Source: an uncultured Saprospiraceae bacterium (GTDB lineage Bacteria; Bacteroidota; Bacteroidia; Chitinophagales; Saprospiraceae). Taken from it: a DNA stretch of 21,803 nt. A program made the position numbers and the translations under genes. The notes under the pieces were generated by a model, which did not search any database, was not told the origin of the DNA, and saw only the letters and a program-made list of their open reading frames with translations. Below are positions 5,797 through 14,967 of the stretch, in pieces (positions within the stretch are counted from its first letter, which is position 1; every line of letters starts with the position of its first letter). Location of the stretch: assembly GCA_937969485.1 (NCBI GenBank), contig CALBVQ010000230.1, forward strand, positions 1-21,803, read 5' to 3'.

Positions 5797-8256
5797 ATGA
5801 GAATTTTATTGAGTGTATTCTTTGTAGTAGTTTTCCAACTTATTGGCTTTTCCCAATTCACTGTAAAAGGAGTTGTAACAAATGAAAACGGCGAAAAAAT
5901 TGATTTCGCATCTGTTTTCATTAAAGAGACTTCGTATGCAACCTCTAGCATTCAAGATGGTAGCTACAGAATTACCGATGTCGAGCCAGGAGAATACGTG
6001 GTAAAAGCCAGCTTTATAGGCTATGAGTCTGTTGAAAAGAGAATTATTGTTACAGATACAACCCTTGTGGATTTTGTATTGGGAGGTGATATTTTTCAAT
6101 TAAGTGAAATTCAGATAGAGTCTACGAGAGCTGCTACCGAAGATCCTATTCCCTATTCGACAATCGAGGCGGAAGAGATTCAAAGCAGAAACATAGCCCA
6201 AGATGTTCCTTACATGCTTCGTTGGATGCCGTCAGTGACCGTAACATCAGATGCTGGAGCCGGTATAGGATATACTGGAATTCGAGTAAGAGGTTCAGAA
6301 GCAAGTAGGACGAATGTGACAATCAATGGAGTGCCATTAAATGATTCGGAGAGCCAAGCAGTTTTCTGGGTAAATATGCCAGATTTTCTTGCCAATGTAC
6401 AAGATATTCAAGTACAACGTGGTGTAGGTGTTTCAACAAATGGAACAAGTGCTTTCGGGGCAACTGTGCATCTTAATACTCAGAATCTAAGACAAAATTC
6501 GTTTGCGATTTTGTCAGGTGGCATAGGGTCTTACAATACAAATAAAGCATCGGTACATCTGGGAACAGGTGTAATGAACAATATGTACTCCATAGAAGGA
6601 AGATTCTCTGTAATAAATTCAGACGGGTACATCGATAGAGCTAGCTCAAACCTTAATAGTTATTTTCTTTCAGCATCAAGAATTGAGGAGGGGAGTTCTC
6701 TCCGCTTGAATGTGTTTAGTGGAGGAGAAGTTACATATCAAGCTTGGAATGGCTTGCCATATCAATTCTTAGATACCAGGAGAACATTTAATACGGCTGG
6801 AACAAAAGCATTAGAAGATCCATATAATCAGCAGCCAGGGGAGGAACCATATGAAAATGAGGTTGATAATTATAGACAAAATCATGTTCAATTAATTTAC
6901 AATAAGGCGCTTAGAGATGATGTTTCACTGAATGTTACAGGTCATTTAACACAAGGAGAAGGATACTTTGAAAATTATGAAAATGATCAGTTTAGTCCAG
7001 ATTATGAAATACCAGATTCTATTTTTCAAGATATTGTTACTCAACGCTGGTTAGATAATCTTTTCTATGGGGTTATTTATTCTCTTGAGGTTAAGAAGGA
7101 ACTGTTTAATTTCATCCTGGGAGGTGGAGTTAATCAGTATTCAGGCCTGCACTATGGAGATGTTGTGTGGAGAGAGAGTATTCCTGACTCTATCCAATCC
7201 AATTTTCGTTATTATACGAATACTGCCTTAAAGCGCGAAGCTAATGCGTACGCTAGATTAAACGTAAAATTGGGTAATTTTCATCCCTTTGTTGACCTTC
7301 AAGTTCGTTCACTTAGTTACAGTGGAAAAGGCGAAGATAGCAACGGAAATATCTTAGATTTTAGCGATGGTAAAAACTTCATTAATCCAAAGGTGGGAAT
7401 GTCATATATTCCGAACAAGAGTCATAAAGCATTCATCTTTTATGGAATTACCAATCGTGAACCAGGGCGTTCTGAATACACAGATGTAGCACCTGGAGTC
7501 ATTCCCCAGCATGAAACTTTGAACGATATGGAGATTGGTTACGAACTGACAACTAAATTACTTGATGTCAATGTTACGTTTTACGATATGCAATATGATA
7601 ACCAATTAGTTCCTGTAGGTGAATTAAGCGATGTAGGAGAACCAATTCGAACTAATATTGAAGACTCTTATAGAAGGGGAGTTGAACTAGGGGCACTTGC
7701 AAAACTGAATGAACGTATATCTATAGGTTATTACGGTACATTTTCTCAAAATAAGGCAGTAAATTTTACGGAATTTGTAGACGTGTGGGATGATGGTTCT
7801 CAAATCGAAATCCAGCATGAAAATACTGATCTAGCCTATTCTCCTAATCAGCTGCATACGGTTGTAACTAACTTCTCGATCCTTCCAGTGACATCCAAGC
7901 AGAAAGTGAATGTACAAGCAAATTATAAGTATGTGGGAAGTCAATTTTTAGATAACACGAGCAGTGAATTTGCCAAGCTAGATGACTTTAATTACGTAGA
8001 CATGCAAATCCAGTACGGTACAAGCTTCAAGAAAGTTAAGAACCTTACTCTCACGCTGCAGCTAAACAATGTACTCAATAATCGATATGTTTCTAATGGA
8101 TGGGTATATAGATATCAGGCTGGATTTGACAACACTCAATTTGATCCTTATGCGAGATATGAAGGAATCAAAGGTGAGACAGATGTACAAAATTTGACCG
8201 GCCTTTATCCGCAGGCCTTGCGTAATTTCTTACTAGGCGCAAGGATAGAATTTTAG
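5797..8256 (+). CDS. TonB-dependent outer-membrane receptor, probable thiamine(-related) transporter
   Basis: The 819-aa product has a signal peptide (about 1-20, cleavage after GFSQ) and a carboxypeptidase-regulatory-like domain (about 21-100) typical of Bacteroidota receptors. A TonB-box-like segment lies near 101-110. The plug domain covers about 112-230 and includes GIRVRGSEASRTNVTINGVP. The remainder is a long beta-barrel region ending in the aromatic terminus RIEF. It would import a substrate across the outer membrane using TonB/ExbBD energy. The TPP riboswitch directly upstream points to thiamine, its phosphates or a precursor as substrate; the sequence alone does not prove this. No inner-membrane PnuT-type permease is found in the window. 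The ATG was chosen because it gives a clean signal peptide. Confidence 0.93.
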   Translation: MRILLSVFFVVVFQLIGFSQFTVKGVVTNENGEKIDFASVFIKETSYATSSIQDGSYRITDVEPGEYVVKASFIGYESVEKRIIVTDTTLVDFVLGGDIFQLSEIQIESTRAATEDPIPYSTIEAEEIQSRNIAQDVPYMLRWMPSVTVTSDAGAGIGYTGIRVRGSEASRTNVTINGVPLNDSESQAVFWVNMPDFLANVQDIQVQRGVGVSTNGTSAFGATVHLNTQNLRQNSFAILSGGIGSYNTNKASVHLGTGVMNNMYSIEGRFSVINSDGYIDRASSNLNSYFLSASRIEEGSSLRLNVFSGGEVTYQAWNGLPYQFLDTRRTFNTAGTKALEDPYNQQPGEEPYENEVDNYRQNHVQLIYNKALRDDVSLNVTGHLTQGEGYFENYENDQFSPDYEIPDSIFQDIVTQRWLDNLFYGVIYSLEVKKELFNFILGGGVNQYSGLHYGDVVWRESIPDSIQSNFRYYTNTALKREANAYARLNVKLGNFHPFVDLQVRSLSYSGKGEDSNGNILDFSDGKNFINPKVGMSYIPNKSHKAFIFYGITNREPGRSEYTDVAPGVIPQHETLNDMEIGYELTTKLLDVNVTFYDMQYDNQLVPVGELSDVGEPIRTNIEDSYRRGVELGALAKLNERISIGYYGTFSQNKAVNFTEFVDVWDDGSQIEIQHENTDLAYSPNQLHTVVTNFSILPVTSKQKVNVQANYKYVGSQFLDNTSSEFAKLDDFNYVDMQIQYGTSFKKVKNLTLTLQLNNVLNNRYVSNGWVYRYQAGFDNTQFDPYARYEGIKGETDVQNLTGLYPQALRNFLLGARIEF

Positions 8257-8749
8257 TGCTTTAAAGTGTTGACATCAAATGCCTATTTGTGGTATTCCTC
8301 TTTCAAAAATTAAGATAATGAAGTGCGATCCGTATTTTGTATCAGTTTCAGGAAGAGATATCTCAATGCACATTTCTGATTAAAGCTTTACTCTGATTGG
8401 TTAGGAGTAGAGACAAGTATTGAAGTAGCTTGCACGGTATTTGCATCCGATACAGGTAATTCTGCTCTTTCAAGCAGATTGAATTCCAAGAATTTCAGGT
8501 AGAATTTACTTGTAGTGGATGATGAATGAGGTTAATTTTCGGCGGATTACTCTGTAAATCAAAGCGAGATTAATTTCAATCGTTTACGTCTGGCCTTGCT
8601 TCTTGAGGTGTATTTGACGTATATCAATTCTGTTTTAAGGAAGCAATATCGAGAGCTGAAAAGATGAGGACAATGTTTGAGTCTAAATTCAACAAAATTC
8701 GCGACAATCCGAGTCAAGTTATGATATGGTAAGAATTATGTATCTCAAC
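8257..8749. other. Gene-free stretch between convergent genes
   Basis: This 493-bp stretch separates the receptor (plus strand) from the beta-barrel protein (minus strand). I find no convincing reading frame, RNA gene, repeat or strong terminator hairpin in it. The composition is like the neighbouring intergenic DNA. It could be a decayed gene, but nothing recognisable remains. Confidence 0.5.
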
Positions 8750-9349
8750 TTAGAAGTGTCTTACTAGACCAATTTTGTAGTCTAAAGGTATTTGATAAAA
8801 ACCAAGTTGGCCATACAGTTCGTAAGTCAATAAAAGTTCGTAAGTATTCTGAGTGTAACCAATACCAGCATAAACAACAGGGAAATTTCGTCGTTCAGTT
8901 TCAAAAGCGGAGACGCGTTCTTCGAAAGAAAAGAAGCCGCCTTCAAGCTGGATAATGAATCGTTCTGCTAGAGTTAGTCGAGTAAATGTCGTAGATGAAA
9001 AGTTATTTAGAGAGGTTCTTTGTCCTGAAACGCCAGGAAACCAAAGATAAGTATAGTCATACTTAAGTGTCAAGCCTGTTGACAGGTATTCATTCCATTT
9101 ATAACCAGCAAAAGGTTGAATTCCAACTTGAAAAACACTTCCATTAGTGTTTCCTCCGATAAATGGGGAATTCAGGTAAGCGCCTACATATATTCTATCC
9201 AAGAATTCGCTAGGTTCGTAATTATCTCTGTCATTTCTTTGGGCGGATGCCACCGAAATAAAGGAAAAAAACAAGATACTTAACAATATAGCTTGTCTAA
9301 GTTGAGTCAATACTAGTTTGTTATTAGTGCTAAGAAGAAGTTTTTTCAT
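8750..9349 (-). CDS. Putative outer-membrane beta-barrel protein, function unknown
   Basis: The 199-aa product starts at an ATG giving MKK followed by a long signal peptide, with a hydrophobic core at about 20-34 and signal peptidase I cleavage near ASA|Q (36/37). The mature part alternates polar and aromatic residues in short strands, for example YVGAYLNSPF, GIQPFAGYKW, STGLTLKYDYTYLW and YELLLTYELYGQLG, and ends in an aromatic residue (RHF). This pattern fits a small 8-strand outer-membrane barrel of the porin-like or OmpW/PorT-like kind. I do not recognise a specific family. It is transcribed alone, divergently from the metallopeptidase gene with a 181-bp gap. The frame remains open upstream to 9655, but that extension has no leader-like start and overlaps the divergent gene. 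Confidence 0.8.
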   Translation of the reverse strand: MKKLLLSTNNKLVLTQLRQAILLSILFFSFISVASAQRNDRDNYEPSEFLDRIYVGAYLNSPFIGGNTNGSVFQVGIQPFAGYKWNEYLSTGLTLKYDYTYLWFPGVSGQRTSLNNFSSTTFTRLTLAERFIIQLEGGFFSFEERVSAFETERRNFPVVYAGIGYTQNTYELLLTYELYGQLGFYQIPLDYKIGLVRHF

Positions 9350-9446
9350 TATTTGTACTTTGTTGTTAGAACGATATTTAATACTAATAGTTACATATGT
9401 GACAAAATCTTTATATAGGTGTTTTAAATATATGTTACTAAAATTG

Positions 9447-9454
9447 TAGATTTG
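9447..9454 (+). promoter_or_regulatory. Possible -7 promoter box for the metallopeptidase gene
   Basis: TAGATTTG is a full TAnnTTTG match in the divergent intergenic region, about 77 bp upstream of the ATG at 9531. No convincing -33 TTG lies at the normal spacing, so the assignment is tentative. Confidence 0.3.
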
Positions 9455-9530
9455 CTTGATACAGCATTCTGTTAAGTTATATAATCTTAGGTAAATAACG
9501 CAAACTCTCATAAATATACAATTACAATTA

Positions 9531-12500
9531 ATGAATAAATCGCTATTAATAATATTGCTCTTGTTTAGTGTAAACTTAGCAGCGCAGGAATACATGCCAA
9601 TTGAAGCATCTATGGTTTCAGAGGAATTGAAGTCAGAGCTTGACGATAAATTCAAGAAATATGAAATCTTGAAAATACCACATGATCGATTTATGACTCA
9701 GCTAGAGGAGTTTGATGGGCCACAAGAAATGCTGTTAGAAATGGGGGCAGGTGATGTTATACCACTTCAATTATTGCCAGAGCATGACTTAGTTCATCGA
9801 CAAACTGTCTCAACGGCTACTAAAGGCAAGATTGATGGGTACCAGTCTGAGGTATATCCGTACAAGGGCTATGTAAAAAATGGGACAGCGTATGCGAGAG
9901 TGACAATAGCGAAAGATATGTTTTATGTGTACATACAAGGAGAGGGATTCAATAGATTTGTTGAACCATTGCGTTATGTCATTCCAGGTGCTGATCCAAG
10001 TCTATACTTAACTTATTATGGTTCAGATGTAAATTACCCAGAGGGAGATTTTTGTGCTTCGCATCATGTTGGAGCCAAGAAAAAAGAGTTAGATGTTCCA
10101 CAAAAAAGCAGTCAGGTTGGTGACTGTTATGAAACAGAGCTTGGTATGGCAAGTGACTTTTCGATGTTTCAAAAATACAATGATGTAGATGGTGTGATAG
10201 CAAGGAACGTGGGAGTAATGAACAACGTTCAAGGAAATTATGATGATGAATTCGCGGATGAAATTCAGTTTGTAATTGTGGAGCAATATGTTAGTGATTG
10301 TAGCACATGTGATCCATGGTCAAGCAGCACCGATGTGGATGTTTTGTTGCCAGACTTTAGGTCATGGGGGCCGAACGGGTTTAGTGAAACACACGATATC
10401 GGCCATTTGTGGACTGACAGAGATTTTGATGGTTCGACAATTGGATACGCTTATGTGGGGGTGGTATGTACTGGATCTAGGTATGCAATCTTGCAGGATT
10501 TTAGTAATAATGCAGGCTTTCTAAGAGTACTGACTTCTCATGAAACAGGGCACAATTTTGATGCAACGCACGATGCCTCAGGGTCGAATACGATCATGGC
10601 TCCTTCGGTGAATAGTGCAACTGCATGGTCTACTGCTTCCATAGCGGATATTGAAGCACATTACTTATCGAGAAATTGTTTGGCGACATGTGCGCCACCA
10701 GCTCCACCTATTTCTAATTTCTTTGCAAACTTGACAGAATTGTGTCCAGGAGCTACCACGCAGTTTTTTGATGATTCGGAGAATAATCCTACTTCATGGA
10801 ACTGGACCTTTATTGGTGGGAATCCGTCTGGCTCTACTTTGCAGAATCCGCTGGTTACCTATGATAATCCAGGATCGTATAATGTTTCTTTGCAAAGTAC
10901 GAACGGCACTGGGACGGATTCAGAGACTAAGACAGGATATATTACTGTAAGTGATAATGGGTTTGAACTTGTATTATCGGATGATTTCGAGAATGATTTA
11001 GATAATTGGACAGTAACTAATCCTGATAATTCAACAACTTGGGAAACGGCTACGATACCTGGATCTAATGGGAATAGTACGGTGGCTTGGATTGATAATT
11101 ACGATTACAATGATGGGGTAGGAGACATTGATGGACTAGAAAGTGCGGTAATAGATTTGACAGGTAGGGCAACTGCTACACTAGAATTAGAGTATGCTTA
11201 CTCAAGATATAATGCTCAGAATAGTGATAGGATGAGAATTCTTGTGAGTGTTGATGGGGGAACGACTTTTTCAAATATGATTTTCAACGAGCAAGAAGAC
11301 GGGAGTGGAAATTTTGCAACTGTACCTGATAACACAGCTGCATTTGCGCCTACTAACTCGTCGGAATGGTGTATAGAAACTACATATGGTCCTAATTGCA
11401 TTTCATTGGATCTTGGTGACTTTGTAGACGAAGAAGAGGTTGTGATAAGAATAGAAAATGTAAGTGATTTTGGGAATAATTTGTACATTGATAATGTCAA
11501 TGTAAGTGCTAGTTGTCAGGTTTTAGGACCTCCGTTAGCTAATTTTACAAGTAATTTGTCTTCAGGATGTGCGCCATTGGTGGTTAACTTTCAGGACCTT
11601 TCTACTAATAATCCAGATAGTTGGTTGTGGTCTTTTCCAGGAGGAACTCCGAGTACTTCAACAGAACAAAATCCAGTGGTTACTTATAACAGCGCAGGAG
11701 TATTTGCTGTTACCTTACAAGTAACAAATGACCAAGGAACAAATACCGCTTCTTCAAGCGGATACATCACAGTATTAGATACACCTGTTCCAGGATTTGA
11801 ATCTGATGTAGATGGTACAACAGTCTCTTTTGAGAATACATCATTTGGAGGGGATTCTTTTGATTGGGATTTTGGTGATAATCAAAACAGTTCACTTGAG
11901 AATCCTATTCATGTTTATGCAGCTGATGGTACTTATATAGTGACTCTTACAGTAAGTAATGTCTGTGGTACTGAAACGATAACTAATACAGTTGAAATTT
12001 CTAACCTTCCTGTAGCTAATTTCAGTCAAAATGTTACAGAGGGTTGTGCTACACTAGAAGTTCAATTTACGGATGCAAGTTCGGCTAATACGGATAGTTA
12101 TGAGTGGACATTCGAAGGAGGAATTCCAGCAACATCAACAGATCAAAATCCTACTGTTTTATATCCAGAAAGAGGTGTATACGATGTGACACTAGTTGTG
12201 TCTAACGAGGTTGGTGATGATTTCAATGTAATGAATGATGCTGTTACTGTACTCGATGTTCCAGAAGCTTCATTTGATTATGTGGTGGATGGCAACACGG
12301 TGACCTTTAATAATACAACTCTTTATGGAGAGTCTTATCTGTGGGAATTTGGTGATGGTGAAACAAGCGATGAACTTCATCCTATCCACACTTATGATAA
12401 TGATGAAAATTATTCGGTGACATTAACTGCAAGTAATGAGTGCGGCGATGTCACCTATTCTGGAAATGTTAGTGTGAGTAACTTGCCTAGTGCAGGCTTT

Positions 12501-14657
12501 GTTGCAAGTTCAAGTAATGGTTGCGCCGAATTTGTTGTTGAGTTCAACAATACCTCTTCTCCAAATGTAGATTCTTATTTATGGACCTTTGAAGGAGGGA
12601 TACCCGCAAGTTCAACAGAAGAAAACCCTGTAGTGACATATGAGAGTGCGGGTACTTATGATGTTCAGCTGGTCGTAACAAATGAAGAAGGATCAGATCA
12701 GTTGACTATTCAAGATTATATCACCGTTGGTGATTTACCAGTAGCACAATACAGTTCGTCTTCGGATCAATTAGTTTATAACTTTTTTAACGAGTCAATA
12801 GATGGAGATACTTATTTGTGGGATTTCGGTGACGGTGGGACTTCGGGATTAGAAAACCCAACGCATGTTTACGAAAATGATGGGATATATACTGTCGTAC
12901 TTTCTGTGACCAATGAATGTGGTACGGACGAATTTGAATTTATGATCAATGTTGTCTCATCTGTTGTTGCAGGATTTAGTTCGAATGTGACTTCAGGCTG
13001 TGCAGATTTAACAGTGCAATTTTCAGATAATTCAACGAGTAATGCGACTGACTTCGAATGGAGTTTTCCAGGTGGAACACCTTCGACAAGTACGGAGGAA
13101 AATCCTGAGGTGACATATAACACAGCTGGAACATACAGTGTAAGTCTTGTGGCAAGTAATGATGGCTTTATGGACGAGATTACGCAGATGAACTTCATTG
13201 TTGTGAATGATGTGCCAGAAGTTGATTTTACTTATGACTTTGAAGATCTTACTGTTCAGTTTAGTAACATGACAACGAATGCAGATTCATATTTTTGGGA
13301 ATTTGGAGATAGTGGTACTTCAGAAGAAGAAAATCCTGAACATACATATAGTCAACTTGGAGACTATGAGGTTACTCTTACTGCAACCAATGAATGTGGA
13401 GAAGTAATTGTAATTGAGAGTATTAGTGTATCATCTCTGCCTACGGCAAACTTTACAGCAAGTTCTACGATAGGATGTACTGTTGCTGAGATAGATTTTG
13501 AAGATTTGTCGACAAGTAACGCTGATACTTGGGAATGGACATTTGAAGGTGGAGTGCCATCGACGAGTGCAGAGCAGAATCCAACGATTAGTTATGTGAA
13601 TTCAGGGACTTTTGACGTAAGTCTCACTGTTACAAACGACTCTGGAAGTGATACTTATTCACTTGAAGATTATGTGACGATCGAAGAATTTCCAATGGTT
13701 GATATATCTGAAATTATTACTGGAAACGAAGTCGAATTCATAGCAGAAAGTAGCAATACTGATGAATATAAGTGGACACTGCAAAGTACTGGGGATGTTG
13801 TTTTTGGGGAGAACCCCACATTTGTGTTTCCTGCTGACGGGGTATATGTGGTTGTTTTAGAAGCAACAAATGAATGCGGAACTCTTTCAACAACAAAAGC
13901 TGTAAATATTACGGCATTTCCAGATGCTGAATTCTCATCGGACATACAAGCAGGTTGTGCTCCGGCTACAATAGTTTTTGAAGATAAATCTGCGGATAAT
14001 CCGACATCTTTTATGTGGACATTTGAAGGAGGAAACCCGTCACAAAGTACAGAAGAAAATCCAACAATTATTTATGATGTGTCTGGCATTTATACTGTCG
14101 AGTTAATTGTTGAGAATGGAGTGGGTTCTGATACAATTGTTAAGGAAGAATACATAGATTTAGAGGTTGGGCCGATAGCTGATTTTGATTTTGTTGTAAT
14201 GGGAGTTGAAGTCGAATTTACAAATACCTCTGTAGGAGAAGGTGATATTACTTGGCTTTTTGGAGATGGAGAGATGAGTAATGAAGAAGATCCTGTTTAT
14301 TCATATATGTCTCAAGGAGATTATGCGGTGCAGTTGATAATCGATAAAGGAGGAAATTGCGTTGATACAATAGAGCAAGTTGTTAGTATCCTAGTAGACA
14401 ATGTATATGACATAGAAGGAGTAGAATTTAGTTTGTATCCTAATCCGAATAGCGGACAATTTAGCCTAAGTGTAGAAGGAGTAATAGGAAGTAATTGTAG
14501 TTACTCACTGCTTAATATTGTAGGTCAAGAGATGGAAAGAGGAAATGTCAATGAGGAAGGTGTGATGCAATTCGATACGGATTTGCTACCAGGAGTATAT
14601 TTTATGCAAATTCAAGCAAATAATAGGAAAGGTATTATTCGTTTTGTGATTCAGTAA
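9531..14657 (+). CDS. Secreted reprolysin-like zinc metallopeptidase with 13 PKD-like modules and T9SS type A sorting domain
   Basis: This 1708-aa protein is predicted to be exported by Sec and then T9SS to the cell surface or medium. The signal peptide is about 1-19. A propeptide-like region (about 20-215) precedes the protease domain, which carries HETGHNFDATHD with zinc ligands H337, H341 and H347, catalytic E338, and a downstream Met-turn candidate in IMAPS. This is the extended HExxHxxxxxHD motif of metzincins of M12B type. A first PKD-like module spans about 388-475. It is followed by a MAM/jelly-roll-like domain (about 478-662), then six A/B pairs of PKD-like modules (about 667-1622). 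The C-terminal T9SS type A domain (about 1631-1708) begins LYPNPNSGQF and ends RFVIQ. Likely roles are degradation of extracellular protein and adhesion; the substrate is unknown. It is a single gene closed by a strong terminator. Confidence 0.93.
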   Translation: MNKSLLIILLLFSVNLAAQEYMPIEASMVSEELKSELDDKFKKYEILKIPHDRFMTQLEEFDGPQEMLLEMGAGDVIPLQLLPEHDLVHRQTVSTATKGKIDGYQSEVYPYKGYVKNGTAYARVTIAKDMFYVYIQGEGFNRFVEPLRYVIPGADPSLYLTYYGSDVNYPEGDFCASHHVGAKKKELDVPQKSSQVGDCYETELGMASDFSMFQKYNDVDGVIARNVGVMNNVQGNYDDEFADEIQFVIVEQYVSDCSTCDPWSSSTDVDVLLPDFRSWGPNGFSETHDIGHLWTDRDFDGSTIGYAYVGVVCTGSRYAILQDFSNNAGFLRVLTSHETGHNFDATHDASGSNTIMAPSVNSATAWSTASIADIEAHYLSRNCLATCAPPAPPISNFFANLTELCPGATTQFFDDSENNPTSWNWTFIGGNPSGSTLQNPLVTYDNPGSYNVSLQSTNGTGTDSETKTGYITVSDNGFELVLSDDFENDLDNWTVTNPDNSTTWETATIPGSNGNSTVAWIDNYDYNDGVGDIDGLESAVIDLTGRATATLELEYAYSRYNAQNSDRMRILVSVDGGTTFSNMIFNEQEDGSGNFATVPDNTAAFAPTNSSEWCIETTYGPNCISLDLGDFVDEEEVVIRIENVSDFGNNLYIDNVNVSASCQVLGPPLANFTSNLSSGCAPLVVNFQDLSTNNPDSWLWSFPGGTPSTSTEQNPVVTYNSAGVFAVTLQVTNDQGTNTASSSGYITVLDTPVPGFESDVDGTTVSFENTSFGGDSFDWDFGDNQNSSLENPIHVYAADGTYIVTLTVSNVCGTETITNTVEISNLPVANFSQNVTEGCATLEVQFTDASSANTDSYEWTFEGGIPATSTDQNPTVLYPERGVYDVTLVVSNEVGDDFNVMNDAVTVLDVPEASFDYVVDGNTVTFNNTTLYGESYLWEFGDGETSDELHPIHTYDNDENYSVTLTASNECGDVTYSGNVSVSNLPSAGFVASSSNGCAEFVVEFNNTSSPNVDSYLWTFEGGIPASSTEENPVVTYESAGTYDVQLVVTNEEGSDQLTIQDYITVGDLPVAQYSSSSDQLVYNFFNESIDGDTYLWDFGDGGTSGLENPTHVYENDGIYTVVLSVTNECGTDEFEFMINVVSSVVAGFSSNVTSGCADLTVQFSDNSTSNATDFEWSFPGGTPSTSTEENPEVTYNTAGTYSVSLVASNDGFMDEITQMNFIVVNDVPEVDFTYDFEDLTVQFSNMTTNADSYFWEFGDSGTSEEENPEHTYSQLGDYEVTLTATNECGEVIVIESISVSSLPTANFTASSTIGCTVAEIDFEDLSTSNADTWEWTFEGGVPSTSAEQNPTISYVNSGTFDVSLTVTNDSGSDTYSLEDYVTIEEFPMVDISEIITGNEVEFIAESSNTDEYKWTLQSTGDVVFGENPTFVFPADGVYVVVLEATNECGTLSTTKAVNITAFPDAEFSSDIQAGCAPATIVFEDKSADNPTSFMWTFEGGNPSQSTEENPTIIYDVSGIYTVELIVENGVGSDTIVKEEYIDLEVGPIADFDFVVMGVEVEFTNTSVGEGDITWLFGDGEMSNEEDPVYSYMSQGDYAVQLIIDKGGNCVDTIEQVVSILVDNVYDIEGVEFSLYPNPNSGQFSLSVEGVIGSNCSYSLLNIVGQEMERGNVNEEGVMQFDTDLLPGVYFMQIQANNRKGIIRFVIQ
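11529..14400 (+). repeat. Six tandem 158-160-aa A/B PKD repeat units in the metallopeptidase gene
   Basis: Units begin at 11529, 12006, 12483, 12963, 13437 and 13917, a spacing of 474-480 bp. Each unit has an A module (a Gly-Cys near its start, then W-x-F-x-GG-x-P and a Ser/Thr-rich segment ending in NP) and a B module (WxFGDGxTS-like core ending, in five of six, with a CG). The A and B modules differ consistently from each other, so the pair, not the single PKD domain, is the duplicated unit. A lone A-like module (about 10692-10950) precedes them next to the catalytic domain. Confidence 0.85.
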
Positions 14658-14678
14658 AATTGAAATATAAAATAAGGT

Positions 14679-14717
14679 AAGCGGATTGTCAATATATTGG
14701 CAATCCGCTTTTCTTTT
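14679..14717 (+). terminator. Rho-independent terminator after the metallopeptidase gene
   Basis: Arms 14679-14692 and 14697-14710 form a 14-bp stem with one G-U pair around a tata loop. Its core is aagcggattg with caatccgctt, and it is followed by a T-rich tail (ttctttt). It begins 21 bp after the TAA stop and should separate this transcript from the next gene. Confidence 0.9.
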
Positions 14718-14967
14718 AGTGGTTGTGGTATGGTCATACTTGATTATAAGATTTTTAAAAATCAAGATAAATGAGCATAGGGGTTTATTTTTCATTTATA
14801 TTCTTGTTGTTCAATGCATTAGATGTTGTGAGAAAATTTATATGTAAAATATGAGTATTTAGAATATTAAATTAATGTTAAGAAAGCATTAATGTCATAT
14901 ATTAGCGTGAATTCTAGATCGAGCGGCCTTCCAATATTTTATTTTGTTTTAAATAAAAACATTTGGA
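14718..14967. other. AT-rich intergenic region upstream of the large adhesin gene
   Basis: Together with the terminator this makes a 310-bp gap without a gene. It is strongly AT-rich and must hold the promoter of the 2129-aa gene, but I find no full TAnnTTTG box. The octamer attaatgt occurs twice 17 bp apart (14871-14878 and 14888-14895), the second within the palindrome cattaatg, which could be an operator. This is weak evidence. Confidence 0.4.

Noticed and set aside
8319..8384. Short plus-strand frame beginning ATGAAGTGC after the receptor gene
   Set aside because: It encodes only about 21 residues, without a ribosome-binding context or recognisable sequence.
9350..9655. Upstream extension of the 8750-9349 minus-strand frame (about 100 more residues)
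   Set aside because: The extension is low-complexity, would bury the signal peptide inside the protein, and overlaps the start of the divergent metallopeptidase gene. The ATG at 9349 gives a proper leader.
12869..13198. Minus-strand frame opposite the PKD repeats, and similar ones elsewhere in the two giant genes
   Set aside because: Long antisense frames arise readily from repetitive Ser/Thr/Val-rich coding sequence; none has a start context, signal peptide or known motif.
11529..14400. Regular repeat spacing considered as a CRISPR-like array
   Set aside because: The period is about 477 bp, in frame and coding for PKD domains; there are no short identical repeats with unique spacers.
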